NCBI RefSeq assembly: GCF_910592395.1
Contig: NC_088316.1
Location: 17,670,001-17,734,000 of the forward strand
Source of the DNA: Lineus longissimus
Taxonomy: Eukaryota > Nemertea > Pilidiophora > Heteronemertea > Lineidae
Length of the DNA stretch: 64,000 nucleotides
Direction: 5' to 3'
Below the pieces are notes generated by a model. It worked only from the letters and a program-made list of their open reading frames with translations. It was not told the DNA's origin and made no database searches. The position numbers and the translations under genes were made by a program. This document shows, piece by piece, positions 34,029 through 47,190 of the stretch (the first letter of the stretch is position 1; the number at the start of each line of letters is the position of its first letter).

Positions 34029-37000
34029 TTAGCCATGATCTTCCAGCAGTGTGTCATGTGGTGCCTGTGGGTCCGTGCCTTGTGAGACCGGTGTCTCCTC
34101 TCCCTCCTTCAGAATGACCGGGATGTTCATGTTGACTGTTGTGAAGAACGCCATCTTCTCTCTGAAAACAAAACAAAACTTCTTAGCAAGTCAAAGAAAT
34201 CAAACCAAGGACATTATTTACTGCAAGGATACCTTGATATCTTTGAACCATTATACAAAAGCCTCTAAGGTCAGATGATGTCTGCCAGAGCATGATCTGA
34301 ACCCACCTGAACAATCGCTCATCCTTCTTCTGCTTATTTCTCCGCTGGAAGCGATGAACCTCCTTGCTGACACGTCTTAACAACTTAACAATCTTCTTCT
34401 GATAGACACCTTGCCCATCACCGACCTGCTCCTTCTTTTGCTGCAAGATAAGATACACTGTTTAGCAACCAAAAACACAAGCAAGTCTCCTCAGGAGGAT
34501 GACTTAATGCACCCTGCAACATTCGTTGATCAGTTATCTTTCTGGTGCCATTTGCTTCGGAAATGAGTAAGTACATTGTATTCCTAAAGTATTGAGATTA
34601 CTACTCACCAGTTTCTCAGCTTCGTTGAGGAGCTCCTGTAGCTTTTCATTGTCAGTGAACCAGCCGGGCAATTCTCCTTCTCCTGAAGTAAAAGAAATAA
34701 ATACTTCATTGATGGCTCTGGTGTACTATAGACATGGGCAGGTAATTAAAATAACGATTTGAGCAGTTTGACCCACTTACTTGTTGTAAAAGTTTGAGTT
34801 TACTTGTTGTAAAAGGTGGAGCTTAAAGACTCTGCTTACCTCTCGTTTTAGTATCTTTCATCATTCCCACCAGCTCTCTTAACCGGGCGATCTCATCCTG
34901 AAGATGACTCAGCTTGGTCTCGGATGCCTGAAGATCTAACTCGAGGTCGAGACTTGTCCGCACTTTACCATGATCTTTGGGAGTATGATGATGTGGTGGT
35001 GGAATGGCACTCGGCGTCTGCAGGGAAAACAAGCATGTGAGAATTTGAAACGGTGGCATCAGAAAGATAACTGATCACTTACTTGGTAACCATTTTGATT
35101 AAAAGTGAAGTGTCAAACCCACAACACTCAGTTCATGGGTTCAACAACTGAACCACTTGACCATGGCATTCCTCCATTCAGGTTTGATGCTTACCCTTTT
35201 CCATCTCAAACTTCTCCTCTCCACGGCATTCCGTTGGAATGGTCCTCGCCGATAGAGTGGTACAGAACTGTCACTACCACGACGATTCAGCTGAAACAAG
35301 ACACAAGATTAACCTTAGAAATTGTGAATAAGAGCACTCTCTACACTATTAAGATCAACAACAGATATTAATCCGCGTTCCTCCTTTTGGTGTCATAACA
35401 GCGACCATCCTCCACCTCGAAAATCTCTCTCACCTTCTCTGAAGAGCTAAACAAACACAAGGCTAAATCTGAGAGTTTCAAGACAAAACCGGTACCTTGC
35501 ATCTGTAATCTCCTTCCAATCTCCCACCCGTAGGTGAGAATGTCTGTGATCGTCGTATTGCGCTCCCTCTCATTGTCTCTTCAGACCTCTTGCGTTCCCA
35601 GCCACGATATTCACCCTCTGTATTAGTCTCTGCATCACACAGCACAGACGCCTCTTCCTCCTGGAAAGTGTCCTCAGGTGCTTCAGGGATGACGGGCGTT
35701 TGCGGTGGAGAATCCTAAAAAGGGCAAGGTGGAAAACTATGATATATGCTATTCATCATAGCCAACACTTGGTCATAGAAGGCAACACGATCTTGTTACA
35801 TCAGTTCAACATCAATTGTAGCATAGGTGCACATCAAAATAACTCACCAAGGCATCTTGCGAATCCTGTCCTTCGTCAACATCGTCGTCATCTTCACTGC
35901 TGCTGATATCATCCTCGTCATCAGAGTTATCAACAAAGTGCTGCGCCATCTCCTCCAATCCTTGGTTCCGCGTCAATGTTGACGTTCCCGACGAGATAAC
36001 CGTTGACTCATCACTACTCTCCTCCCTTAGACTGGCGACAATGGGATGTAACCGTATCTCCTTTTGCCTCTCACTTTCACACGTTGATAGACCAGGAGAA
36101 ACTGTACGATTGTCTCCTCCCTCACTTTTTGATTCTTTGGGATTCTTTTCTGGTTGCGAGTCAATGGAATCTTTCTCAGAACTCGTTGACACTCTTTCTT
36201 TCCGCCTCAAGGTACTCTCTGCTTCCATGAACCGAAAACTTAGCACATTATACCACTTCTGGGAGACTAACTTGGGCTCAAAGTCAGCAAGGCTCACCTG
36301 CACGGAACCCTGAAAATGTCAAAAGAACCATTGGTGAATTGAAATCAAACTCTACTGTTTTGTTGTCCTGCACTCTAGTATGTTTTGCCTGTACGTACTT
36401 GAAGGGCAAAGGAAAGCTCTACTGAAAAAGATGTCAAGGGTTGTGCAATTAAGTCTGCTCGAGGGGAAATTCTCCCTGCTATTGCAGCATGGAGATGTTG
36501 GCCAGCAGTAAATCATTCGTCCAACTATAATCAGCAGTTGAGAACCATCACTGGAGATGTTGTGCAAGGAACGGCAGTAATACAACATGATACTTACCAA
36601 ACATTCCTCTAAAGCAGGTTCACGAACACACCAGATATTGACCTGCAGAATCTTGTGGAAGAGTTTATTTTCAGATACAGGAACGCGGAACACTTGGTCA
36701 AACTTTGGATTGTCCAGATTCTTTGATAGCGATGTGACCAATGATGCGTTGACACCGGGGGAGGATGGTAGCAAAGCTGCCTTTATACACCTGGAGGGGG
36801 GAAGAAATCAGAAAGGGTGAAATATGTGACATGATTACTGATGTCAAACTTCAGGGCCGCACATGGAAATACCTCTACTGCCTAACATTCCACGAGCTGA
36901 TTTTTGAGGGATGTAAAAAAAAGGCTTTTTCGGACTCATCAAGAGCAAACAACAGGTCATTTTCAACCATAAAAATCTTCCCAGAAACTGAAATCTCTGG

Positions 37001-40000
37001 AATTTTGTAAGAATCTTATTCATGATACTTACACTTTTGAACGTTCAGCAAATGCCAGAGCTGCTAGGTTCCTTGCTTGCTCGATGCTGATGTGGAGTTT
37101 GCTGTCTAAACGGTCAAACCTGGAACAAAAAACATACACCCATCTCGTTAGAATGCCTCTCGAAGTTGTTCTGATGCTTTTGTATCCTAACCAGTCTACC
37201 AACACACTTTAGCCTGTTACTCCAGTGCACCGCAGACTACAATATCTACTGCATGCAAGAAGAATTACTGCCAGACTCGTGGCTCAGACAATAGTTGAAA
37301 GCAATACTTACTTGAGGCCTATTTGCACCTGAGCTGACTCCAGATTCATCTCCAGTACATCAACGAGGTGACTTGGTCGTTTAATACTTGCTTCGAACAC
37401 ACCGCTGTCACCTGCAACCGATTCGTCACTTACTGCCGCCGAAACACTCCGCGTGTTCCCACCAGAATTATTGCACACACCAGAACTGTCCTCGCTTATC
37501 GGACTCAGCGGAGCATTAATGGCCGTCTCTGAATTGTCTGCACCAATGAAACGAGACCTTAATACTGAACTGTGGGGAAAAGAGTCAGGAGTCTCTGAAT
37601 GAGAAGTTTGCATTACCGGAATTTCTGAACTCATACCGGGTATCGCAACTTCTGAAGCAGACACAGGATTTGGCACCTGGTCTGTAATACTTTGAATTTG
37701 TGAGAGACTTTCTTGGAAGTTCTCAATGTTTTGATCTTCTGAGTCGTGGGGAATTTGTGGTGCGTGACGGTGATTCATATGTTGCTCGTAGCTCGGCGGG
37801 GGGCCGATATCGTATGGTGAAATCGGAGGTGACAATGAGGACAGTGACGATGACATGGGAGACATTAGGGAGGGATTTGAACCAGTGACACTAGCATCAC
37901 CTGTTGGTGACATCAGGGAGGGATTTGAACCAGTGACACCCGTGCTGCCTATCCGTGAAGGCCTCATTCCTCCAAGGGCTCTGGTATACGAGGACTGTAA
38001 ATTGATATTTTCGCTGGAACCAGTTGCTTGCATTTCGATGATTGGTGATATGCTGTGTCCTTGGAGTAAGTTATAAATCCGATTCAAGTCCTGAAGATTT
38101 GTCTCACTCGACAGAGAATGACCATAAATGTCCGTGAAGTTTAAGGAGTTGAGGGAACCACGACTACTTGCAGAGAGTGACCCTAAAGAGCCCAGGCTTG
38201 ATCCTGAGGATGCCGACAGTGTGCTCAGGGACAAGCTGAAAACAGAAAAAAGAATTAGACAAGGCTGTGAAAGTCAAAAACCAAAAGGCCACAAAACTGG
38301 GTGAAAGAGTCATCATATGGAAACCTGATACCTCAAGAGGTGACAGGTGCTGCTGTTTTCACCCTGATAGCCCATACATTCAGCACTGCATAACTTCTAC
38401 AAAACAGTGAAGTACAGCCGATGATGTCTTTTCGATTAACTAGCAATCAGAGGTCCCACAAAGACATTTAGACATCTAGGCATTTACTAACCTCCTAAGT
38501 TGAGACTCTAAGTAAGATGCCTGCTTTATAGCCTCATCCAATTTCCGTTTGGTTGTGGACTTCTTTTCTTGTAATTTTAACCTGAAATTGAAAGTCAGTT
38601 AAAAATACAGCAGCAATATGCAATGAACAAGGTGGTACCAATATCTTCATTTCACCGAAAGTGGCCATGTTCTGTTTTTTTTATACATCCCCCTTCATAA
38701 TCATCTTGAACATCCAGCTTTGAGGACATGGCAAAGTTATTTACCTATCAGCAATCTGTTTACTCGAAATCTGCATGGCCATATTGAGATCCCTCTCCAA
38801 CTGACAGATCTGTAACTCGATCCCATGGATCTCCTCCTCACCACGCCCCTTAACGTTGATGCTACGCAGCTCTCTCATAAGCTGCTCCTTCTCCTGGATG
38901 AGGAGCAGGTGGTCCTTGTCAGACTCAGTCTGTCCTGGGATGACCTGAAAACACAATGAACATATCTCAAGACAAAACCAGGGTTGCCTGACTCAGCCAC
39001 GGTGGATGGTGAACCATCTTGTCATAGAAGGCAATGCAGACAATTCGTTTTCAAACTGGAGTTCTTTCTGAGCATAGCTTTTAATCTCTGAATGGCTGAA
39101 GAAAGAAGTCGTAAAGGTCTCGAAAATGAGAGGGGAGGGGACACAAGATAGCAAGTTGACAGTTGACATGAGGACTTACGTCTTCCTCTATGCCTGCTAA
39201 CTGTAATGACAGGCTGTTCACCTTCTTCTTGGCTTCATCGTAGACTAACCGCATGCGGGCAATTTCAGCCAGGCGTGCACCACTTGGAAGACCCTACAAG
39301 AAAGCAACAGATTATGAGGTTGGTTCTATATCAGAAACTTTCCTTTGTTGTCTGTAACATTCGTGGCATGTTTCATATACACACTCGAGAGTTAAAGAAT
39401 GTATAGACTTGCAGGCAACAGAGCATGTTACTCTTGACCAGAACTGTTACGGGGCACTTAAAAAATACAGTACCTCTCCAGTCAGATCTGTTTGTGAGGC
39501 TGTGTTACTGACTTCCCGTGGCAACGACAGGAGAGAGACATCAGGGGATGAGCCACCTTGGAGCTTGTTGGTCAAGATGTCATCCTTTAACTGGGCAAGA
39601 CGCTGAAATTAGCAAGATACATCAAATGTTAAACACCTTTAAAAGTTCATTTTCAACTTCGATAATACCTCTTAGAGTGAATGGCAACTCTATCATCATA
39701 ATCATCATGGACACCTGAAAATATAGCTCACTGGCATGGTATCGTGGTAGCCATTGATGTGAGGCCATTACTAAGGTGCTACTCTTATCCTTTACCTTGG
39801 TCACGGTGCACCGGCTTGTGTGCTCGAAAAATTTACCTGCATCAGATCTTGTTTCTCTTTCTCTCCTGTGGAGAGAGATTTCTGAATTGTTCTAATTTTG
39901 TCAAGCATCGACCTGGCTGTGTGGATATTATAGACTTCCTGGTCGCCTGTCATCTTCTGGTCAACTCTGAAAAAAGCCAAATGTAACTAAGTGCTGATCG

Positions 40001-43000
40001 CCTAACTTGGGGGGGGGGGGTAAGCCGGTGTTACATTGACCAATTCATTGGGTACAAAGACATCAATACCACACATACACACGGATTAATTAGTTTATTA
40101 CATAATTCTTATTTCAATATTTGTAGTAATCTGTTGACACTAGCTGCTAAATTATGCACAAGACACCCAAACATGTAGTGACCCAAAAGTGCCTCTTTTC
40201 AACCATAAGACGCTGTGCCACACATTTTGTATACAACTGAAACAAAGTGTGAGCCGTGGTTGCAACAGAGATTGGATATTGTTCAAAATATTTGCACCAG
40301 AATATTTCCCAAAAGGGCTAACTAGGTGAAGGTCAACAATACAGCATATGTGTCGCTTGTACAGAGGTTTTACTGTCTCGATTCTAAGTGACCTGGAATT
40401 CGCCAAGAGGAATTCCATTCAATAACAAGCAACAATCATATCCACTCAATTCAGGCCTTAGGTGTCAAGTTATATTGACTCATCAAAAGAAAGAGGCGCA
40501 GAAAATATTCATGAATTTGAAAGCTTTATGTTCAATTCCGTGTTGTGTTGACAGGCTTGTCATCAGTGACTGAGGATTCGAACTGAATTTTGAACTCCAA
40601 AGTACATGTAGGCCTAAATATAAATTCATTTCTTGCCTTTTTTGTGGCAAAGGAGTTGGGAAGTTAAAGGAGTTGGGCAACCTACCGTGTCAACGTCTCA
40701 ACTCCCTTTTCCTTGTACTGCATCTCTGCCCTGATCTGCTCCAACTCTTGCTTCAATCGTGCCACACGATTCTTGGCAAGCGCAACATCTGATTTAAGTA
40801 GGTCCGGATCGTATTTTGTGCTTCCTACACTTGAATTGGAATTGACTGAAAATTAAAAATGTTAAATTTTTTTTTGAGAAGCGGGTAGATGATCCGGACA
40901 CCTGACTGAAATTACATCCAAAATTCTGTATTTTTTGTCTCTTCAAGCAGTCATGCTCAGACAACCATGGACCGCCCGCCTGCCACTAATTCAAGAACAA
41001 AGGTTGGGAAAATGAGAATTTTTAACTTACGACTTGTTCTTGATGACTTCCATCCGGCCAGGGTGTCATGAAGGTGGTGATATTCATCCTGGGCAAGGAT
41101 CAATCTTTGTTCCTTCACCGTGTATATCTCTTTTTTGGCCTGAAATGAGTATGATTGATGCAGAATGATTTTAAAAGTCTGTTAGTTCTAGCTAAAAATA
41201 GGGTAAAAACTAATTTTAAATTTTCAACTCCTTGAAAATAATGGTTGCATCAACTATGAGGTATTGATAAACTGTAAACAAGGACATTTTTGTTTTAGAA
41301 TAGTCAAAAAAGATTTCAGATTCGTAAAGTAATGAACTTGAACTTGTTGAGGAATGTCAACCAATCTTACCGCCAAATCTTCATTTGCGGTGACTAGGTA
41401 TTCCTTCAACATTTGTTCCTGCTGAGTTCTCCATTGTAGCCTTGGGTCTTCAAGTTGAGTAGTTTCTGTAAAAGAACATGACATATTGCAATTGGAATCC
41501 AGCTCGCAAAAAAGGCACCAGAATCTATGGGTATTGCACATACAGGAGACAAAGCTGCTTCAAAGTATACTCCTGGTCAAAAAATATCATGCCACCTTTA
41601 AAACTACTTCATGATGAGATTTTTTCTGCAGCGTCCTTCCGGCACAATTGTAAATGTAATGTAACGTTTAGCATCAAAATGCATCATGATGCTGCCATAT
41701 GTACAAATCGTGACAAGCCCTAAAAAGCTTCTTCTGGACACCACCTCCTGGACTGGTGTGTCAGTATTTGACCGGGATACTTACGATTTAAGTGATTGAT
41801 AAAGTATGTGCCGACATTTGGATCAACAATCTCTTCCCAGCCAAGAGGCAACTCATCTCCAACGCAATCAGCAAAACTCTTGGGCTTTGTCAATCTGAAA
41901 AGGCAGCATTCAATATCATCAGAAAAGAACCAAAGAACTTCTTTTTCAGACTGTCCTAGGGGACTGATTGTACATGTAGTTGGGGATGGGTTGTCCTCGG
42001 AGACAGGTTCTTCAAAGACATGTACATGTAGGGATGGGGGAGGGGGGAGGGGGCACTACATGTACATTAAGGCTTACTGGCCAGTGGGGGCGAGGAAGAG
42101 CATCACTTTTTGGCCCTAAAAGGGCCCAAGTCCGCATTAAAAACACATTTTTGATAATGTCTGAGGGGGTTCACATCAATTATTCCTACAACAGCAATTT
42201 CTGCAGAGGGTCAGACAATATTTGTTGGTAAACAATGCCCCTGCTCGAGAAAACCCTGCCATAGTCTTGTTCATGTATACAAAGGTATGTTCAAGGCTTT
42301 AGTTCAAACTTGGGTGATTAAAATTCCTTAATGCACATACATATGAAAGTTTCTCAGCAAGAATGGAGGCCTAACAAAAACACCAGAATAGACATAAGAT
42401 TTCCAAGGCCTCAGACATACATTGTAGCTTATTGTGATGCGATAAAGCCATGGATAATATTACATGGCTAAACATAAACAAAGGGCTTTAAAATCTGGTC
42501 ATTCATTCAACATTTCTAATGCTTGGTCACACGAGCCTGTCACAGACTGACAGAGCCACATACGAAGCCAACCATTCCATTGACTGAACTGAAATACATT
42601 AGCCTTTGACTTGGTAACATTAGGCGGTCACATCTGAAGGGGGGCAATGCAACCTGAAATTTGCCCTGAAACCACATAATTAGTAAATTACTGTGAAGTG
42701 CAATAGCAACAGGTAATTTGGATAGTGAAGTCACTATAGTTTCACCATTAACACAAGGACCAAAAAAGGCGTGTAGGCCTACTGCTTATCGTTTTAGACC
42801 ACAGATCATGTCATATAAAGCATGACCTAGCAAAGGGGTTGGATGAATTAATTCGATCTTCCTCATACAGAAGAAGTTTGATGCTATTGCTATGATCATG
42901 CCTTGTGCAGGCAGAGTTATTTTAGATATTCAAAGGCCGTTTTGCCAAAGTTTGTTTGGGTGCTGTCCAATCACACGTTTCACCTGAAACAAAGGGTTAC

Positions 43001-43600
43001 ACTCACAGTGGCATATGACATTGTCCGAAGTAAATTCATCTTGACTTTAGTCTTTATGATTATAAGACTTCTGACATGCTGTCAAGCGCATTTGTTTTCT
43101 TTTGGCTCTGATTTGTCTTGTTCAAAACAACTGTCCACTGTCATTGGAATTTGGAGCAAAATTCAGTAGGCATGGCAAGGTCGAACGCTGCCACTAGACA
43201 GACTGGTTGTACTGCTCTACTGAGTACTCTATGGCCTCCCTGGCTGAGGTGGCAGGCCCTTACAGAATGGCAATAAATAACTTTAGGACTGAATGAACTA
43301 TCATTCTCTTCGTAACTCAGCTCTTCCTGAAAATTGAAATCCAAGCAGGAGGGCTTTCCTTTTTACACAAAAGCCTAAAGGTGTTACTGCATGAATCATA
43401 GTGTATCCTGTACACATTGTCAGATTGTGTACATTATGCATTGGCAACATTGTATTCAGCTATTTTACTCACCTATCTCGCGGGTCTATCCACGATGTTT
43501 TCCGAGTATTATGATCGATATAAAATAATTTTCCATCGTAATCACTTACTACTTCCCAGCCACTAGGCAGTGGTAATTCCCCATGCCTATTTCGGGGCAT
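34029..43600 (-). CDS. WWC1-like (kibra): KIBRA/WWC family protein (two WW domains, coiled coils, C2 domain)
   Basis: Twenty exons on the minus strand: 43600-43473, 41894-41785, 41465-41371, 41139-41031, 40845-40686, 39966-39837, 39602-39474, 39293-39180, 38944-38745, 38581-38492, 38235-37312, 37119-37033, 36790-36598, 36309-35848, 35714-35496, 35290-35195, 35017-34840, 34682-34609, 34440-34307 and 34161-34029. They sum to 3765 nt (1254 residues) in one frame. KIBRA is a cortical scaffold that activates Hippo signalling through Merlin, Salvador and Warts/LATS and binds aPKC. WW1 ([20 protein letters not shown]) and WW2 ([20 protein letters not shown]) are followed by long coiled coils, the Ser-rich [12 protein letters not shown] block, and a C2 domain ([17 protein letters not shown] ... 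LEECL). The aPKC-region-like [20 protein letters not shown] precedes [14 protein letters not shown] at the end. Oddities are an internal PPSY motif and the absence of the vertebrate ADDV terminus. Confidence 0.96.
35101..35166 (-). mobile_element. tRNA-like SINE head in a KIBRA intron
   Basis: The minus strand reads TGGTCAAGTGGTTCAGTTGT (A-box-like), a stem pair, and GTTGTGGGTTTGAC (B-box-like). It lies just after exon 16 and shares words with the SINE at 54490-54625. Confidence 0.45.
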
Positions 43601-44358
43601 GTTAGGTGAAAAATCTGAGTAAAATAGTACAAATCTCCCACTTTCATGACGATACCTCCATTTTGTTATAACTGATTTGCATACGGATTCACACGAAGTA
43701 GCCTCGTCTGAAATCGGGAGCCAATCAAATGGTCGTATCTTAATTGGCAATTATTAAATGCTTGGAACAGCCTGTGGAATGTCAGTGCTATTTACATCAC
43801 AATGCTCATACCAAACTTAGCTGTTGAATTCCCTGAGGTCCACAGGCCATTTCTACAGGGTGGCCCAGAACTTTTTTCCCTCACACAATGGATACACAAT
43901 AGAATTCTATTGTGCAGGGGGAAAAAATTCTGGGCCACCCTGTAGTTAACAAAAGGCTCACACAAAAATCCATTTTTCACGAGGCCCTCAAAAGAAACCT
44001 TAATAACAAAGTTCATTGCGACTTAGGCCGTTCTTTTTGATTAACGAGGAAGGACAATGTGAATGTCACAATCATGCCGTGGTGGTACTGCTCGCCTACA
44101 ATGACTGAGGACATAAAGGGAGGGTATGTAATATGGACAATGTCACAACCAACTTTGTGACTGAAGCTGTGGGAGTTGTGCTATATCAGTTGTTGGGAAG
44201 GCCACAGTAATGCAGGTTTGGCTACAGCCTAAAGACTTGGTTGGCAAAGTCACAGCCAAATGGAGCAGTCTCCTGGTGGAACACAAAGTCCCAACCAACC
44301 CAAGTGGGGGAGATATCATACAGAAGACACAGTGATCAATAATTAGACTTGAATGACA
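43601..44358. other. KIBRA promoter region and spacer to the Kelch gene
   Basis: The region upstream of the KIBRA ATG should contain its 5' UTR and promoter. No TATA box recognised. It includes the mariner-like MITE at 43856-43942 and ends at the Kelch polyadenylation signal. Confidence 0.4.
43856..43942. mobile_element. Mariner-type MITE (87 bp) with TA target duplication
   Basis: Terminal inverted repeats CAGGGTGGCCCAGAA ... TTCTGGGCCACCCTG are flanked by TA on both sides (43854-43855 and 43943-43944). The interior continues as an imperfect hairpin around TATTGTG/CACAATA. CAGGGTG-type ends with a TA duplication are characteristic of Tc1/mariner-derived MITEs. It sits about 250 bp upstream of the KIBRA ATG. 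Confidence 0.85.
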
Positions 44359-44364
44359 TTTATT
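44359..44364 (-). terminator. Polyadenylation signal of the Kelch gene
   Basis: AATAAA on the minus strand, about 370 bp after the Kelch stop codon. Confidence 0.55.
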
Positions 44365-44732
44365 TTAAATCCATGATACTACAACAATCAGACAACCACT
44401 GACAGCAGATGGCGGTACATGATTATGGGCGGTGCCAGTTCACTGGTTATAATGCAGCTTTCACTAGCAACACTTAATACAGGAAAAACACCATGCAATA
44501 TTTTCAGGGCAGAAAGGTGATTCATAATGATGAACAGCTTGTGACGCATCATAGTTATGTACGTCACACACCTCACTATACAGACATCACAGTTAGTCAA
44601 CCACACTACTTGTCTATATACATAACAAATTTAGCAAAAGAGCAATTGCCAGGCCCGGCCTAAGTTATCCAACACGATCATATGGCCCTTGGTAACTTGT
44701 CAGTTCAAATTGTCTAGAGATACAATCGACAG

Positions 44733-46517
44733 TCATTTGAAGACTGAGGTTGGCAACATCACAGTGCAAAATGAAGCAGAGTTCAAGAGATCGATTGTGA
44801 CTGTCCTCTTGGTTTGGAAAGTTTTCTTCTGGCTGGCATTCTTGTCAATGTCTGGAAACTTTACAACAATGATCTGCTCTACACCCCTCATCTCCATATC
44901 TGTGGACTCCACGCTACCGATGAAATACATGGTGGAGTCATGAAAGGTCAAGCCGCGGACTGGGCCAGGGTGCTGCCATGACTCCACCTGTTGTATCCAA
45001 TCACCAGTTGTGAGATCACAAACGAACAAAGTATGCGCATGTAGGGACCTTTTCCCACCAAAGACAAATATTTTGTCTACAGTAACGTACATCCCATGGT
45101 TTTCCAAACATACCGGCATGCTGGTCAATTCTTGCCATATATCTGTCTCCGGGCTGTACGCAAACACTTTATAGCTGACTGAGTCATTTATGCCTTTGCC
45201 TCCGGTAACAAAGATACGATCTTGTTCATCACATGTCGCAGCCGTGTGATTTTGACGCCGTTCTGGCATCCGATTTTTCTTTTCCCAGGCGTTGGTTGAA
45301 ATGTTAAACGCATCCATCGAGCGCATTGTGTGTCCGTCACCGTCATGACCACCAATGGCGTAAATGTAGCCATTTTTGTAGGTCAAGCAAAAGTTTTTTC
45401 TTGGCTTACTCATAGGTGGCAGTGGCATCCAATTGTCAAATCTTGGATCATACCTCTGAAAAGTCGAAGACGCCAATGAACTATAGTTGCCCAACTTGCC
45501 ACCACAGGCATACAGAAAGTTGTTTACAACGATGACACACGGGTTGTACTGTTTGACAGGGCAGTCTTGTAAAATAGATGTCTTCTCATTGTTTAGACTA
45601 TATGCAGTGATACGTTGCTCCTCGATGCGGACAAGACATGGTTGGTCCGAGCGAACCTGTGTGGATGCTGACTGAAGCAAGGGCTGCATGACTGGTTGCA
45701 AGTGGTAATCCTTTGCCGACATCACCAACTGTAGACATTCCTTACTTTCGTTTATGAGGGCGAAGCTTCCAACTTGTTTGATTAGTTCGTTAACGGACAT
45801 CAACGAGAATCGCACATTGCTTAAAAGTGGCACAGCAAACTGCTTACGGTCATCACTGTCATACATAATCCATCGCAAAACTAGTTCAAACAAGCAATAC
45901 TCCGATGAAATCTTCAAACAATTGCTTTGTAAAAGTTGCGCTAATTCCGAGTCGGTGAGTTTAAAGTACTGTTCTGACATTGCAAATTTCTCAAACTCCT
46001 CCAACATAAATGCAGTCGCAAAGTCCTTCACTTTATCCAAAGAATACAGCTCACCGAGTCTAAAGATGTCAATACAGTTATCAGTGGACATGCAGCGCTT
46101 CAGGTAACTTGCACACAAACTAATTGCTTCCTCACTCTGAAAATGGGATGCGGCACCGAGGACGTCAGAAACATTATCCAAGTCAAGGAGAAGGCCTCCA
46201 CTGTATGCAAAAGAGACCATGGCTTTAAGTCCAACACCACTCACACCGTGAAGTTCGATGAAATCTTGTTTACTCTCCCGGAATTCACAGGTGAACATTG
46301 TACAAAAGTAGTCACTAAAGACGGCCATGACGACCTTATGAACACGAATCGAGACATCCCCTGCTTTGAGTGTGACATCACAGAGTTGGTCTGTTTGTTG
46401 TAGTTTGGAGAGTCTTTGGAACGCATCAGTTGTGTAGCGGTTCGTCACACATCCAAGGAGGTTAGCAGTTGCTCCACTTGTCCCAGCAGCTGGGCTGTCC
46501 GACTCGAGATCTGCCAT
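44733..46517 (-). CDS. BTB-BACK-Kelch protein (KLHL family), single exon
   Basis: An uninterrupted frame of 594 residues. The BTB domain (about 36-150) has QLCDVTLKAGD and HKVVMAVFSDYFCTMF. The BACK domain (about 155-265) has FRLGELYSLDKVKDFATAFM. Kelch repeats from about 325 to 560 show paired glycines (YACGGKLGN, YAIGGHDGDG, FVTGGKGIND, FVFGGKRSL) with downstream W residues. Such proteins are usually substrate adaptors of CUL3-RING E3 ubiquitin ligases; BTB binds CUL3 and Kelch binds the substrate. I cannot assign a specific KLHL orthologue. The tail after the last Kelch blade (about 560-594) is basic and unremarkable. A splice acceptor (cttcttag, about 46561) suggests a non-coding upstream exon. 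The coding region is intronless, unlike all its neighbours, which could reflect ancient retroposition; several KLHL genes share this. Confidence 0.93.
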   Translation of the reverse strand: MADLESDSPAAGTSGATANLLGCVTNRYTTDAFQRLSKLQQTDQLCDVTLKAGDVSIRVHKVVMAVFSDYFCTMFTCEFRESKQDFIELHGVSGVGLKAMVSFAYSGGLLLDLDNVSDVLGAASHFQSEEAISLCASYLKRCMSTDNCIDIFRLGELYSLDKVKDFATAFMLEEFEKFAMSEQYFKLTDSELAQLLQSNCLKISSEYCLFELVLRWIMYDSDDRKQFAVPLLSNVRFSLMSVNELIKQVGSFALINESKECLQLVMSAKDYHLQPVMQPLLQSASTQVRSDQPCLVRIEEQRITAYSLNNEKTSILQDCPVKQYNPCVIVVNNFLYACGGKLGNYSSLASSTFQRYDPRFDNWMPLPPMSKPRKNFCLTYKNGYIYAIGGHDGDGHTMRSMDAFNISTNAWEKKNRMPERRQNHTAATCDEQDRIFVTGGKGINDSVSYKVFAYSPETDIWQELTSMPVCLENHGMYVTVDKIFVFGGKRSLHAHTLFVCDLTTGDWIQQVESWQHPGPVRGLTFHDSTMYFIGSVESTDMEMRGVEQIIVVKFPDIDKNASQKKTFQTKRTVTIDLLNSASFCTVMLPTSVFK

Positions 46518-47190
46518 TTTCAGCTGCGCCAGTCATCAGGGTGAATATCTCTGTGCAACCTAAGAAGAAACAATGACCATGAGTTAGAGTAATCACCCTA
46601 ACAAATTGCAAGTCATTGGGTTGATCTGATTGGAGGCGACACAATGATAAAGACGACAATGTCACAACCAGGTTTTTGTCTCATGTCTGTCACCTGGTCC
46701 AGGCTCTCCCTCTGCTATATATGGAAGGTCGCCATCATTTCACCCATCAATTCAATCCACTGACTTTGGTGCTCAGTGGAGCCTATATTCTAATTACAGC
46801 ACGATGTGTCGAACATAATTTGTGAAATTCGGATTCTGATTACCTAATCTGGAGTTTTTGTCGGTAAAATAATGCAGATCTTGCTTTCTTTCAGCTATGT
46901 ACATCAATGTACAGGGATGTACAGAGATACATTGTAGATCACTGGAGTTGGCCTCGATTGTGTGGAACTTGACGCACGCCACATTAAACAGCGTTCTAAA
47001 TTTGTAAAAATGATTAAACACTTCATAACGTCGATAGAAATAGATTTTAGAGAACTCTGATTGGGACGGAGAGTAAGTGCAATATTTTAATTTTCCATCG
47101 AAGTATGTTATTAACGTATCGAGGTCTGTCATCTGACTACTAGCTTTCAGTATATGTTTGTGAATTTGGTAAATTTGTGAATTTGGTAAA
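46518..47190. other. Kelch 5' flank up to the LINE insertion
   Basis: No conserved coding sequence. A 17-bp unit TTGTGAATTTGGTAAAT is directly repeated at 47157-47190, just before the truncated LINE begins. The first exon of the downstream C16orf87-like gene might lie here but was not recognised. Confidence 0.35.

Noticed and set aside
40010-40021. Poly-G run (and the C-run near 24955) as quadruplex elements
   Set aside because: Single homopolymer tracts in an intron and without spaced G-runs; ordinary slippage sequence.
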